A DNA stretch of 64,000 nt from Kryptolebias marmoratus (Eukaryota; Chordata; Actinopteri; Cyprinodontiformes; Rivulidae): assembly GCF_001649575.2 (NCBI RefSeq), contig NC_051450.1, forward strand, positions 7,260,663-7,324,662, given 5' to 3'. A program made the translations under genes and the position numbers. Shown piece after piece: positions 45,701-53,579 of this stretch. Position 1 is the first letter of the stretch. Every line of letters begins with the position of its first letter. Under the pieces are notes generated by a model that was given only the letters and a program-made list of their open reading frames with translations, ran no database searches and was not told the origin of the DNA.

Positions 45701-48700
45701 GACATCTGGATGAGAGCACTGATGGTGCCTTTCCAGATGTGTAAGCTGCCCATGCCTGTTGCTGATAATGGGCCAGGTGGTCACTCTCCTCTTTAGTATA
45801 GAGGATGTATCATCTGTTGTTTCCAAAAAAAAAAAAAAAAAGTCAAATTTTGATTTATCTGACCACAAAACAGTTTTGCATTTTGCCTCTGTCCATTTTA
45901 AATTAACTGTGGTCCAGAAAAGATGGCAGCATTTTTGGATGGTGCTCACATGTAGCATCTTCTTTGAATGATAGAGCTTTAACCAGCATTTATGGTTAGT
46001 CCTGTCTTTTTCACTGCCATCAGATTGAAAATGACAAAAAAATACAATTTCTTAGTTTCAACGTTTTTTTATGTTTATTATATTCCATTGTGAATAAAAT
46101 ATTTGCAAATCATTGCATTCTGTTTTTGTTTACATTTTGTACAACGTCCCAATTTTTTTGCATCGGGGTTGGCAAAAAAGTATCATTTTTGTCACCGATT
46201 TTGTTTTATTTTCTGTCTAGGCTAACAGATGCTAGACTAAAATCACTAACATTGGGATGGCTGCCGAGATGGTTAACCTGTACAAATGAACTTGTAGCCT
46301 GGTCAAACATTTTTTCATCTCACTGCACGTCGTAATGGAAGTTTAAAAACGTAGATTTATAGAGAGCGCCAGCACTTCCTTCCAGCAGCACAGTACAAGG
46401 AAGAAAAAAAAATGAAACAGGAAGAAAATGAGGGAGAAACGAACCAGTTCTAGTGGAGAAGAGACAGAAAACAAGGAAGAAAATTCAAGAGTTGTATCTT
46501 TACAGCACATTCAGTCATGCTAATCTAAAAGCTGTAACAGGGTCAACACTGAGTGTGTCACATCAGCTGTTACACCCAAATCAGAAAGAATCAGATTTAC
46601 TCTAACTTCAATCAGTAAAATGAAATACAGAGATGTTTTTTTTTGTAAACTCCGACTTGAGATCTCAAAGATACTGAACACCAAATGTTTCCTACATAAA
46701 TATGTATTCTCTGTGCAGCAGCTTTATTGCCAAACAGAAATACTAAGACGTATTTAAGCTACAATTGATAATAGCCTGCATAACATGAGATAAGTTATGT
46801 TCGTGAAGAGTTTTGGAATAGTTTGAAGACCATTTGAAGGTAAAGAACAATAATATTTGAATCCTTCAATCAACTCCTTCTCTGTACAAACTGAAATCCT
46901 TGACAACTAAAACCAAGATTAGCTGAATGAATGAATAACAACATGAGAAAATCAAAGTTTCCTGTGTAGTTCAGATAAAAACAGTCGAGTTAAGCTGAAG
47001 ACGTGTTTCTGCTGACCCATATAAACACACACATCATGCATTTTGACGTTAAATGATGCTCCTTTTCTCCTGGTTGTACCTGCGATCTGCTGCTGGTAGG
47101 TTGGACACCCATCAGACTGAGCCGCCCGCTCTTCTTGCGTCTCAGTTTATCTGGTTTTCCCTTACATCCAGTGCCTGCATGTGTCTGCTCGTGTGTTTGC
47201 GAGATAGAGAAGAATGCAGGTGTGTGTGTGTGTGTGTGTGTGAGTGCGCGTGCACGGTCTACTGGAAGGCCAGCAGGAACATGAGCACAACGTTGATGAT
47301 GATGAGCAGCATCATGATGAAGAACACGACCACCTTCTGGGTGTCTGGGGGCAGGTTACAGCGCAGCAGGGTGTTAAAGAATCCCATCTTCTGCCTGCTC
47401 CACCTCCCAGAGCCACTGCCACGAGCCATCAGTCCCCTGGTCTCCTCCTCTTCCTCCTCCTCAGCTCTGCTGCCCCTCCCCCGTTGCCTTTCCCTCAGCG
47501 TCAAGCCGCCACACCACACCGTGTCCCCTCGTCCCCCCCCTCGACTACCTCCGCTGTTGTCCTCTAGTGCTGCTCTCCACCTCGGCTTGGCTTCGACGGT
47601 CACCTCCCCGGTTTCTCCTGCCACTTTGCCGATGCCCAGTGGTGCCCCGGCCTGCCGGTGGAGGCTCGGTGCCGATCTGTGTCAGCGGGTATGAATCTGT
47701 GTGTGCTCAGTACCCCCCGACCATTTCCATTTACCCCGTTCCTCTTTGTGGTAAAGGTACCTCCTCTCGCTCTCTTCGTTCTGTCTTCAGGATTTTTTTT
47801 CTTTCTTTTGGTTCCTCTTCTCACACTCTCCGTCTTGGTCAGGATATCAGGATGGAAGCTGGGGGATGGGATTTTGCATTTCTTCGGTACATGATCACGC
47901 CTCCCCCTCGTGTCCGTGCTCCTCTTTTTCGCTGTCTGTCCGACGCTTTTCCAGTACGTTCTTCTTTCACTGTATCCTGCTCATGCTCTAAACCAAGCAG
48001 CCATTTGTTCTCCGTCTGGCTTTTTTTTTTTCTTCAGTCTCAGCACTTATCTCATTCTAAAATGGAGCTCAGTGCTGCCTGGATCTGTGCTACCTCAGCC
48101 ATCCATCTGACTACCAGAATAACAGCCTTTCTTTTTTTTCCCCTTCCTTTCCTTCCTTTTTTGTGGGCCAACCCTTGCATAGCTGGCAGCCAATCAGAAT
48201 GCACAGTGTGTCAGCATATCCTGGATACCAGCGTAGTTGATGCAAGGCCATAGCAACCCCTGGGAGAGGAGCAATTGGAGTGGGGGGTGGGGTATCAGGC
48301 TGAAAGAAATAACGCTGCAGAGGGGGCCATGCACAATGAAAACTAGATCCCAGGGTAACAGCACATTTGGTGAGATATAATGAGTTCTGTAGTAATCTTA
48401 GGTTATCGTCTTTAGTATACTGTAGTATTTTCACTTTTTAAAAGAAAATCTGTAGTTGAATGGCATTTATTCTTGATTGGTTTCAAACAAAGTTTTATTA
48501 GGACTAACCAAATACCTAAATCTGTTTTCTACATTTATATAATTAGTTAGGCAGCCCTAAGTCCTACAGCTGGAAAACTCACCAATCAAACAGAGGCTTT
48601 GGGTGCTGCTGCTATTTCTAAAATTCCTTATTTTCCTTCATTTTCACAGCTCTCATGGATCAGTGTCGAGAGGAGGCTGCAAGTATGATAGTAAAGCTGA

Positions 48701-51700
48701 GCTTACTCCTGACCAAAGTTTCCACTTTATAATTCTTTCAGAATAAAAGATAATTGCATTAATTCTTAGAATGTGTCCATTTCAACTTGAATATTTGAAA
48801 ATGACTGCCCATTCCTACAAAGTACTAGGAGAACTTTGAAGATATTGACAGATGCTCTGCTCTAATCATAATCAGAGCCAGAACTGAAAGCAGTCTGAAC
48901 TGAAACTGCCTTTTGTGCACAGAGACAGCATTACACAGGTTATACTTAAGCATTAGTCATGGCTCGTGTGAGTTGTGATGTCACCTTAGTGGAATAAGCA
49001 TTTACACTCACAAAACTCACAGGGGAATTCCTCTTAGGTGTCACTGCTACACATGATCAGTGATCTTTTCTACACTGTGCTGTGCTGGGCAGGCAGCACA
49101 TGCAAGAAGGACACATCCAGGTTGGACAAACTGATCAGGCGGGCCGGAGCTGTGGTCAGCATGAAGCTGGACTCTATGGTGACGGAGGCAGAGAAGAGAA
49201 CTGTGGACAAACCTTCATCACCGTCATCATCAACCAGAGGAGTGTGTTCTGTGACAGACTGCTCCTTCCAAAGTGAAGGACTAACAGAATGAAAAACTTT
49301 TTTGTCCCTCATGCCATCAAACTGTCCAACTCCTCACTGTGGGGGGAGGAGGGGTAACAGGAGGACAGAGGACCACCGCCACCCTAACAATATATAGGAA
49401 CTGGTTCTACAAGATTATTTATTGGTAAATATGTATACTGTACACTGTATTTGTGTATATCATGCTATTTATCTTTACTTTGTTTGCATTTTTATATGTG
49501 CTAACTGTTACTTTTGACACCCTGTGCTGCTACTGTCCCTTCTTTAATCACCTGTGCAATGCTGCTGGACTTTTAATTTCCCTGAAGGAGACTCCAATGC
49601 ATCAGTAAAGTTTATTCCATCCATCTATCCATCCATCTATTTATCGATCTATACCAGAAGTAATCAAATGTGGTTGAAACTAGTTTTGTTTTTGTTTTTT
49701 TTAATGTTTAAGTCATGTACCATTAGTATGAACTTCACCGTCTTGTATTTTATTCAGTTGTACAGATGCCTGTAAAAACAAACCTGCACACAGTCTTTCC
49801 TGATGATCTACCTGCCACTTATTTAGCACATGACAAGTTACAAAAATCAGATGGTCAGCAGGAACTTCACAAAAGTGTCTTGTGTTTCAAGTACACTGAG
49901 ATCAGCTTTGGTTCAAGCTGCTGTTGATGGGGCTGAGAATGGCAGGCATAAACTTTATATATGCCTGCATGTCTTTGGGTAGCCCATTATTAGTGACCTG
50001 GGTTTGATGCAGTTATCCACTGGTCAACAGCTGATGTCAACAAGTAACAAGTCTTTTTTTACTGGCCAAGCACAGACCTGCTGCCATGTTCTGGACCATC
50101 TGTGAGGGTTTCACTGTGTTATTACAGCACTTGAACAGCTGCGTAGATACAGCTTAATAATTTAGAATATAATTAAAAGGTGTATTTTTTCAGTAATTCA
50201 ATTCAAAAAGTAAAACTTATATATTATATAGAATAATTTTGCATACATTTATATACTTTAAGTTTTTATTTCCGCTCACTCTAAAAATTATGGCTCTCCA
50301 TGGACCCAACCTCAATAAGCAACTGAAATCTCAGATGGAAACCACCACCATACTTTGCTTATTTAAGTGTGTCCTAGATTTCTTGCAATTTAGGGTGATC
50401 AACAGCTATAGTTCTCTAGAAATTTAAAAATTTGTGTTATAATAATGTTTTGTTTAGAAATACTTTTCTTCTGGCATTATGTTTTACCGCGAGTTGTTGT
50501 TTATGGGGTGATCTTAGCCTGTAAATGTCTTCAGCTGACCATGGGGAGACCAGCCATCCCTTCCTGTATACAGTAGGTTCATAAAGTGGTCAGAACCCCT
50601 TCCATTTTTGCTGTTTTATGTTGCGGCTTGAAATTACAATCAATGCATTTCTCCATTTTCTACCGCTTACCCATGGTCGGGTTGCGGAGACAACAGGTTA
50701 AGGAGAGAAACCCAGACCTCCTTCTCCCCAGCGACACTCTCCAGCTCCTCCTGAGGGATCCCAAGGCGTTCCAAGGCTAGAGAGGATACAAAATCCCTCC
50801 ACCGAGTTCTGGGTCTGCCATAAGGTTTCTTCCCAGGGGGATACACCCATAAAAACTTCAAATGGAGGCATCAAGGACACATCCTAATCAGATACCTGGA
50901 TGATGGAGCTCCTTATCTTATCTTTAAGGATGAGTCCGACCACTGTACAAAGATAGCTCATTTCAGCTGCTTGTATTCAGGATCTCGTGCTTTCAGTCAT
51001 GATCCAAACCTCATGACCGTAGATGAGGAACATAGATGAATCAGTAAATTAAGAGTTTTGACTCAACTTTTTCTTTACCGTGACCTATCAAAGCAACGCT
51101 GTTATTATTGTGGATGCTGCCCCAATCTGTAAATCCATCTCTGGTTCCATCCTACCATCACTGGTGAACAAGACTCCCAGATACTTGAACTCCTCTATGT
51201 GAGGCAGAGACTCATTCCTAGCCCAGAGGGAGCATTCCACCCATTTCTAGTTAAGAACCATGGCCTCGAACTTGGAGGAGCTGATTCTCATCCCAGCCGC
51301 TTCACACTTGGCTGCGAACCATCCCAGTGCAAGCTGAAGGTCATCACCCAAAGACACCACAGAACCACATCATCTGCAAAAAGCAGAGACAAGACCCTGA
51401 GGTTCCCAAACCAGACACACTCCTTTCCACAACTGTGCCTCGAGATCCTGTGCATGAACACCACCAACAGGATCAGGAACAAGGGACAGCCCTGGTAGAG
51501 TCCAACCTGCACCATAAACAAGCTTGACTTTTTGCCAAGAATGCGGACACAGCTCATGCTTTCATTATACAGGGACTGGATAGCCCTCAAAAGCAACCCA
51601 GGCACCCTTTACTTTCACAGCATCCCCCACAGAATACTTTGGGAAACACAGTCATAAATCTTCTCCAGATATACAAAACACATGTAGACTGGAGAGTCAA

Positions 51701-53438
51701 ACTACCATGACTTCCTTAGCAGCTCTGCAAGGGTGAAGATCTGGTCCACTGTTCCATGTCTGGGACAAAAGCAGCACTACTCCTCCTGGATCTGAGGTTC
51801 TACAATCCGTTGGAGCCTCCTTACCAACACCCTAGAGTACACTTTCCCTGGGAAGCTGAGAAATGTGATCCCCCATTAGTTAGAACACACTCTCTGGTCC
51901 CCCTTTTTAAAAATGGGAACCACCACCCCGGTCTGCCATTCCACAGGTGTTGTCCTGGTCCTCCATGCGACACTGAAGAGACATGTCAACCATGACAACC
52001 TCACAACGTCCAGAGTCTTCAGCAACTCAGATGCTGTAACTCTGAAGGTTCCTTAGAGCACAGTGGTCTCTATAATTCTCAAATTGAATACAAATTGAAT
52101 TTGGCACTAACAGGACTCTTCCAAGAGCTGGCCACCTGATCAACCTGAGCAGGGAATGGCCTTTGGAAGAAAGATGGCCAAGCATCTGATGGCCACAACC
52201 ATGAGGTACCAAGTATAAATTGTTGGAACAATTTTTTAAATAACTGTAGCATCAGGCTGCCACATAACAAAATGGCAAAAAGAAAAGAGGGTGTGAATAC
52301 TTTCTAGACCAAATTTATATACACTCCATGGTTCTTTGGCAAATCCTGCTCATGTACCTCTGTTAACCTAGTCTTGCTTTTAGTTTTCCAAGTAGCCTTA
52401 GTTTTGTATCTAGTTAAAAATAATTATTAATAATTATTATCTGATTCACCCTGTGACTCACTGCCACAATCTGAGTGCTCTACACCATCACTGCTAGAGC
52501 CTGAGATCAGTGCTGTAGTCTTTTCTCTGTATTAGTTTGTAAGAACACATCTGAATCATTCAAACCTGCAAACAGTCAAAATGTCAATATTTGTATCACC
52601 ATTACATTAGCACCACCTGGCTGCTAATGAAAAAAAACCAGTGGCAGTTTCTGCATTATGGCATAATTTATTTATTAAATAAATATTTACACAAAGCAGA
52701 GTGCCATACTAGCAGAGATTTCGAGGGAGAACTCTGTTCAATTTAGTTTATTTATATTGCGCCAGTCAACAAAAGTCATCTCAGGGCACGATACAAAAGG
52801 AAAAACAAGTCCAAATCATAAATCCAATTTATATCCAGATTCTAATCTAATTACAGAAAATTCAGTTCTTTTTACAATAAATACACACATAGTACACCAG
52901 GGCTATTCAACTTCATTTGGAAGTGGGCCACATTTAAAAATTACTGGGGGTTTACGGGCCACAGGTAATAATTATCACTCCCTGCTGAAAGGTGAAGGAT
53001 AAACATCTATAACTGATTAACTTCCAATTCAATCCAATCTAATTCAAGATGACTGTCTCATCAACATTAGCCAACATAAAATGGTTATAGGGTTATAGGT
53101 ATAAAAGTAGCTCATACATATATATATTTTTAACATTATATTCTGTCAAAACAGTTTGGGATACTGGCAGCTTAGTGGGGGCCAAAAGAAAATTAAAAAT
53201 GGCTGTGTCCAGTCAATGGGCTACTTTTTGAGTAGGCCGGGAGGACATTATGAAATGCAAACTTGAATAACTTCTACAGCGAGTACCTCATTGATAGCAA
53301 GTTGTTCTCCTCCACCTCCTCCTGGATGTCCAAATCGATGTCCGGAACCGCGAAACTCTTCGTACAGAAAATCTTCTTCACTGCCCAGCTCGTCACATAC
53401 TCCTGTCTTCTCTGATGTCCCATCGGGAACAACCACCG
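24640..53438 (-). CDS. arhgef4: Rho guanine nucleotide exchange factor 4 (Asef), ten 3' exons, 5' end missing
   Basis: Exons in transcript order: 53438-53287, 40448-40269, 37031-36831, 34896-34717, 34220-33988, 31465-31336, 31226-31095, 28950-28707, 27627-27550 and 24794-24640. All phases agree and give 560 codons before the stop. Order of parts: an ABR-adjacent segment ([25 protein letters not shown], residues 1-50), SH3 (51-110; [22 protein letters not shown]), linker and DH domain (about 150-345; [38 protein letters not shown]), PH domain (about 360-480; [27 protein letters not shown]) and a C-terminal tail ([19 protein letters not shown]). In mammals Asef activates Cdc42/Rac1 and is released from SH3 autoinhibition by APC. 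The [11 protein letters not shown] block and the RQKHPSLP...QQQV tail favour ARHGEF4 over SPATA13. The first exon(s) lie beyond 53438 and were not recognised. Confidence 0.9.
25401..26478 (+). CDS. Putative two-exon gene fragment inside the long-TIR element
   Basis: Exon 1 is 25401-25464: ATG in 'acagtatggcggcg', encoding [20 protein letters not shown] plus Ile, then donor GTAAGT. Exon 2 is 26384-26478, after a pyrimidine-rich acceptor (TTTCTTTCTGTTTAG): [18 protein letters not shown] and an end at PENPTN, stop TAA. The joined frame gives 52 residues. The nested Harbinger-like element lies in the intron. I do not recognise the protein. It looks like the start of a host housekeeping gene captured by a transposon, or a chance frame. 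On the minus strand a separate ATG with good context lies at 25580 ([15 protein letters not shown]). Confidence 0.35.
25608..26318. mobile_element. PIF/Harbinger-like MITE with TAA target site, nested
   Basis: The left end TAA|GGCCCGGTCCCAATACTC and the right end GAGTATTGAGACTGGGCC|TAA are inverted repeats. They continue inward through 'gcaccct...' and 'gaagggttt' on the left and their complements on the right. The 3-bp TAA duplication fits Harbinger (TWA). It has no coding capacity. Confidence 0.7.
26941..27251. mobile_element. Non-autonomous hAT-like element, TSD ccataggt
   Basis: It runs from 'tcccaaagttgaggtcggga' to 'aagctgaaaagtttgggaac cgctg', flanked by identical ccataggt octamers (26941-26948 and 27244-27251). 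A second copy of the family is at 36121-36425. Confidence 0.75.
27550..27627 (-). CDS. arhgef4: arhgef4 penultimate exon
   Basis: The acceptor is TTCATTTCTCAG|GTTTCT and the donor CCCAAAG|GTATGT. It encodes [20 protein letters not shown] followed by AGKPK. Confidence 0.93.
28091..28560 (+). mobile_element. Tc1-like transposon fragment
   Basis: 'actcagagaaaggattattg', 'aagtacaagtcaggggatgg', 'cctaaacatccccagg' and 'agcaggtcgtcctcataaat' are the DNA of the helix-turn-helix part of a fish Tc1 transposase (EYKSGDGYKKISKALNIP-like). It is frame-broken with an internal deletion. A related copy is at 59461-59720. It ends just left of the arhgef4 exon at 28707. Confidence 0.7.
28707..28950 (-). CDS. 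arhgef4: arhgef4 second PH exon
   Basis: The acceptor is CTCATTGCAG|GATCTC. The donor ACAG|GTCCGA is weak. It encodes [20 protein letters not shown] through [15 protein letters not shown], completing the PH domain. Confidence 0.95.
29010..29600. repeat. Degenerate AGCTAAAA short-period repeat (inverted copy of 5700-6330)
   Basis: Irregular reiterations of 'agctaaaa' and 'tagcaaaac' are followed by 'agtttgctgaagcaaatttt' and 'gaagagatcttattg'. This is the reverse complement of the array and flank at 5700-6330. It lies in an arhgef4 intron. Confidence 0.7.
29680..30290. repeat. Dispersed fish repeats
   Basis: 'ttattttaccaggaaggtcc', 'ccagggagtcctggtcaaga' (29690-29760) and 'aacacaggaccttcttgctg', 'gtgctaaccactaatccatt' (30218-30268) are parts of very common fish interspersed repeats. 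No exon lies between them. Confidence 0.55.
30290..31094. other. arhgef4 intron, nothing recognised
   Basis: One open stretch at 30280-30467 on the plus strand ([20 protein letters not shown]...) has no recognisable homology or splice context. I treat it as a chance frame or repeat remnant. Confidence 0.4.
31095..31226 (-). CDS. arhgef4: arhgef4 first PH exon
   Basis: The acceptor is GATCTTCCCAG|GGTGAA and the donor TGCAAAAAG|GTATTT. Its 44 codons include [19 protein letters not shown] and [16 protein letters not shown]. Confidence 0.94.
31336..31465 (-). CDS. arhgef4: arhgef4 DH-PH junction exon
   Basis: The acceptor is TGTTTCTCCAG|GGACTA. The donor GAG|GTCGGC is weak. It encodes [35 protein letters not shown] and ends SSIEDWE. 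Confidence 0.94.
31925..32330 (-). mobile_element. 5'-truncated LINE 3' end with (CATC)n tail
   Basis: (CATC)n at 31925-31961 is followed by minus-strand sequence matching the LINE at 50.65-52.06 kb (shared 'tgaggcaaaaacttacccca'/'tgaggcagagactcattcct' and 'cagagggagcatt'). The tetranucleotide run is therefore the element's 3' terminus, in minus orientation. Confidence 0.65.
32335..33535 (+). mobile_element. Penelope-like retroelement, interior lost in N gap
   Basis: Left of the gap the plus strand encodes [35 protein letters not shown] and TEGKEK, the late reverse-transcriptase region of fish Penelope-like elements. Right of the gap is the 3' end: 'gagaaagctcctcggatgag', 'aagcgaaacgtcttcaacta', then 'ccatggcctggatgactgag'. 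A GIY-YIG-linked fragment of a related element is at 62567-62870. Confidence 0.75.
32583..33377. other. Assembly gap (795 N)
   Basis: The gap is inside a Penelope-like element, so a collapsed repeat is the likely cause. The flanking arhgef4 exons (31336-31465 and 33988-34220) join in phase, so no arhgef4 coding exon needs to be in the gap. Confidence 0.95.
33988..34220 (-). CDS. arhgef4: arhgef4 DH catalytic core exon
   Basis: The acceptor is CTTCCACGTGCAG|CAAACA and the donor CACAG|GTGACT. It contains [20 protein letters not shown] and the DH signature [20 protein letters not shown], the GTPase-contacting helix. Confidence 0.96.
34262..34570. repeat. Degenerate short tandem array (GTAC-rich) in an arhgef4 intron
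   Basis: About 300 bases of irregular 10- to 12-bp units such as 'gtacatggtaagtacatg', 'caggtaagtatcc' and 'ctggtaagtacacagtac'. On the plus strand there are five GTAAGT hexamers. It fills most of the 496-base intron between the DH exons. Confidence 0.75.
34717..34896 (-). CDS. arhgef4: arhgef4 DH exon (CR1-CR2 region)
   Basis: The acceptor is TTTTGCTCAG|GGTTAC and the donor GAACAT|GTAAGC. Sixty codons: [20 protein letters not shown], then [16 protein letters not shown], ending GCCFLEH. Confidence 0.95.
35124..35361. mobile_element. Non-autonomous hAT-like MITE with 8-bp TSD
   Basis: The element spans 35132-35353, with 'ctggagtgtcaaact' at the left and 'agtttgacatgtgtg' at the right as inverted ends. 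The octamer cactaggc is repeated exactly at 35124-35131 and 35354-35361. Confidence 0.82.
36113..36433. mobile_element. Non-autonomous hAT-like element, second copy of the 26941 family
   Basis: It runs from 'cagtggttcccaaagttggg' (36121) to 'aggcttgggaagcactg' (36425), with catttcac and ccttacac flanks (6 of 8 equal). It shares ends and the internal 'gtcagaagctgaaa' with 26949-27243. Confidence 0.7.
36831..37031 (-). CDS. arhgef4: arhgef4 linker and DH start exon
   Basis: The acceptor is TTATCTTCAG|TTGCGT. The donor GAG|GTCCGA is weak. It encodes [18 protein letters not shown] through [19 protein letters not shown] and ends at the first DH helix (KDICE). Confidence 0.94.
37326..37625 (+). 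mobile_element. tRNA-derived SINE
   Basis: The A-box-like 'tggctcagtgattagagc' is followed about 35 bases later by a degraded B-box-like 'ggcagttgagtcctggc'. Then come 'cacatgtccaagtgtccatg', 'ggcaagacactgaacccc' and a tail near 'aagtgctttgaatag'. This is a widespread teleost SINE layout. It lies in an arhgef4 intron. Confidence 0.7.
37770..37915. mobile_element. Penelope-like element terminal fragments
   Basis: 'gattctcaatcatccaggac atgg' is the reverse complement of the 3' end sequence at 33495-33515. It is followed by 'ttgagaaagct' and 'gtccagttgtttctgtttta' in direct orientation, similar to 33400-33475. This gives inverted terminal pieces of one element type. Confidence 0.55.
38712..40002 (+). 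mobile_element. Deleted hAT element (ZBED-like) with TSD
   Basis: The ends are 'agggatgcagcaataccagt' at 38720 and 'tatcagtgcatccctac' ending at 39994. The flanks tgacagtc and tgacaatc are a 7/8 target-site duplication. A BED-finger-like start ([14 protein letters not shown], about 39001-39042) and scattered fragments to about 39340 remain. It is 1.28 kb with most of the transposase lost. Confidence 0.72.
40269..40448 (-). CDS. arhgef4: arhgef4 SH3 exon
   Basis: The acceptor is CTTTTCAG|CTGATC and the donor GTACGG|GTGAGT. Sixty codons in phase 0 form the whole SH3 fold, with ALWDH, the acidic [12 protein letters not shown] loop, the WWWG triplet and FPASFV. Confidence 0.96.
41383..41622. mobile_element. 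Non-autonomous hAT-like MITE with TSD
   Basis: The element spans 41391-41614. 'ggtgccaaactccattcctc' and 'ggcctggagtttgacacccc' are inverted ends, and the flanks atctagca and atctggca match at 7 of 8. Same group as the elements at 22519 and 35124. Confidence 0.8.
41640..43180. other. arhgef4 intron, no gene recognised
   Basis: Mostly unique-looking intronic sequence. A fish repeat scrap lies at 42490-42535 (aaccactgctccaccgtgct). Nothing else could be supported. Confidence 0.4.
43186..43212. repeat. (CA)n microsatellite
   Basis: A pure CA run in the large arhgef4 intron. Confidence 0.9.
43740..44190 (+). mobile_element. LINE reverse-transcriptase C-terminal fragment
   Basis: The plus strand encodes [20 protein letters not shown] followed by [37 protein letters not shown] sequence, the 3' half of a fish non-LTR element. 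A copy continuing the same protein is at 49064-49300. Frame-broken. Confidence 0.68.
44668..46175. mobile_element. DNA transposon with long inverted ends, unnamed family
   Basis: The left end (taaaatgtaaatgaacac, aatgctttgcaaatcc, catttcattcacaac region, about 44690-44755) and the right end (ttgtgaataaaatatttgca, aatcattgcattctg, tttacattttgtacaac, about 46087-46145) are inverted copies. Inside are conserved non-autonomous sequences familiar from many fish genomes (ctagctgttcgacagtcctg; aggcaggtcagttcagcacc). The decayed minus-strand stretch 45626-45958 has no recognised product. Confidence 0.6.
46180..47215. other. arhgef4 intron; probable 3' flank of the nested microprotein locus
   Basis: No exon was recognised. 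If the microprotein at 47259 is transcribed, its 3' UTR would run leftwards through here. Confidence 0.3.
47220..47242. repeat. (TG)n microsatellite
   Basis: A TG run placed about 17 bases beyond the stop codon of the nested microprotein. Confidence 0.85.
47259..47387 (-). CDS. Putative small single-pass membrane protein nested in arhgef4 intron
   Basis: The minus strand encodes [18 protein letters not shown], then a 23-residue hydrophobic span ([23 protein letters not shown]) and a final Gln: 42 residues in all. The ATG at 47387 has A at -3 and G at +4. An in-frame ATG 14 codons upstream (47429, [14 protein letters not shown]) would give 56 residues, and the frame is open to 47624. The short polar N-terminus with one Cys and a C-terminal membrane helix resembles tail-anchored or phospholamban/SMIM-class microproteins. 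I cannot name it. The surroundings (47400-47700) are much more GC-rich than the rest of the intron, as at a promoter. Alternatives: an alternative arhgef4 exon, or chance. Confidence 0.55.
   Translation of the reverse strand: MGFFNTLLRCNLPPDTQKVVVFFIMMLLIIINVVLMFLLAFQ
47400..47710 (-). promoter_or_regulatory. GC-rich, CpG-bearing region upstream of the nested microprotein
   Basis: This is a locally C/G-rich stretch (cctccgctgttgtcctctag; cggtcacctccccggtttct; tgccccggcctgccggtgg) in an otherwise A/T-rich intron. It could be a promoter or 5' UTR. No TATA box or defined start was identified. Confidence 0.35.
47711..49060. other. arhgef4 intron, no gene recognised
   Basis: Pyrimidine-rich to about 48170, then ordinary A/T-rich intron. 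Long open frames on the plus strand here reflect low-complexity C/T content and have no homology. Confidence 0.4.
49064..49640 (+). mobile_element. LINE 3' end with (ATCC)n-like tail
   Basis: The plus strand encodes [35 protein letters not shown] and a C-terminal [13 protein letters not shown] stretch. A 3' UTR follows, ending 'tttaatttccctgaaggaga' and ccatccatctatccatcc (about 49617-49635). Same family as 43740-44190. Confidence 0.7.
50650..52060 (-). mobile_element. LINE (fish non-LTR retrotransposon), decayed, minus strand
   Basis: The minus strand shows, from right to left, VPLFKKGDQ-like (51900), [14 protein letters not shown] (51630), [20 protein letters not shown] and [20 protein letters not shown] (51600-51440), [10 protein letters not shown] (51380), and the C-terminal [21 protein letters not shown] (50830-50760). 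The 3' end is at 'tccattttctaccgcttac' near 50650. Frameshifts throughout. Confidence 0.78.
52300..53240. repeat. Repeat scraps in the first recognised arhgef4 intron
   Basis: 'tttatttatattgcgccagt' (52748) and 'gggctattcaacttcatttg' to 'cgggccacaggt' (52901-52966) are pieces of common fish repeats. The rest holds nothing I can name. Confidence 0.4.
53287..53438 (-). CDS. arhgef4: arhgef4 exon before SH3 (APC-binding-region side)
   Basis: The acceptor is CGCTTGCGTTCCCAG|CGGTGG and the donor AATGAG|GTACTC. It encodes [20 protein letters not shown] and then an acidic/aromatic stretch and a Gly run ending EQLAINE. Starting with two bases of a split codon, it needs an upstream exon. Confidence 0.88.
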
Positions 53439-53579
53439 CTGGGAACGCAAGCGAAAGGGGTAAAGGGGTGGGACAAACAGACAAGACAAAGTCAGAGTTT
53501 TCTTGAAATGTATGAATCACACAAAGGTTTGGTCATGTACCCAATCCTAACCAACAATTATTCAGAACAACATAAAATT

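Noticed and set aside
47259..47624. 121-residue version of the nested microprotein
   Set aside because: The N-terminal 65 residues are Gly/Arg/Glu low complexity from a GC-rich 5' region; the internal ATGs at 47429 or 47387 are better starts.
47053..48253. Long plus-strand frames of more than 200 codons
   Set aside because: They are Pro/Ser/Leu low-complexity products of C/T-rich DNA, antisense to the GC island, with no domain.
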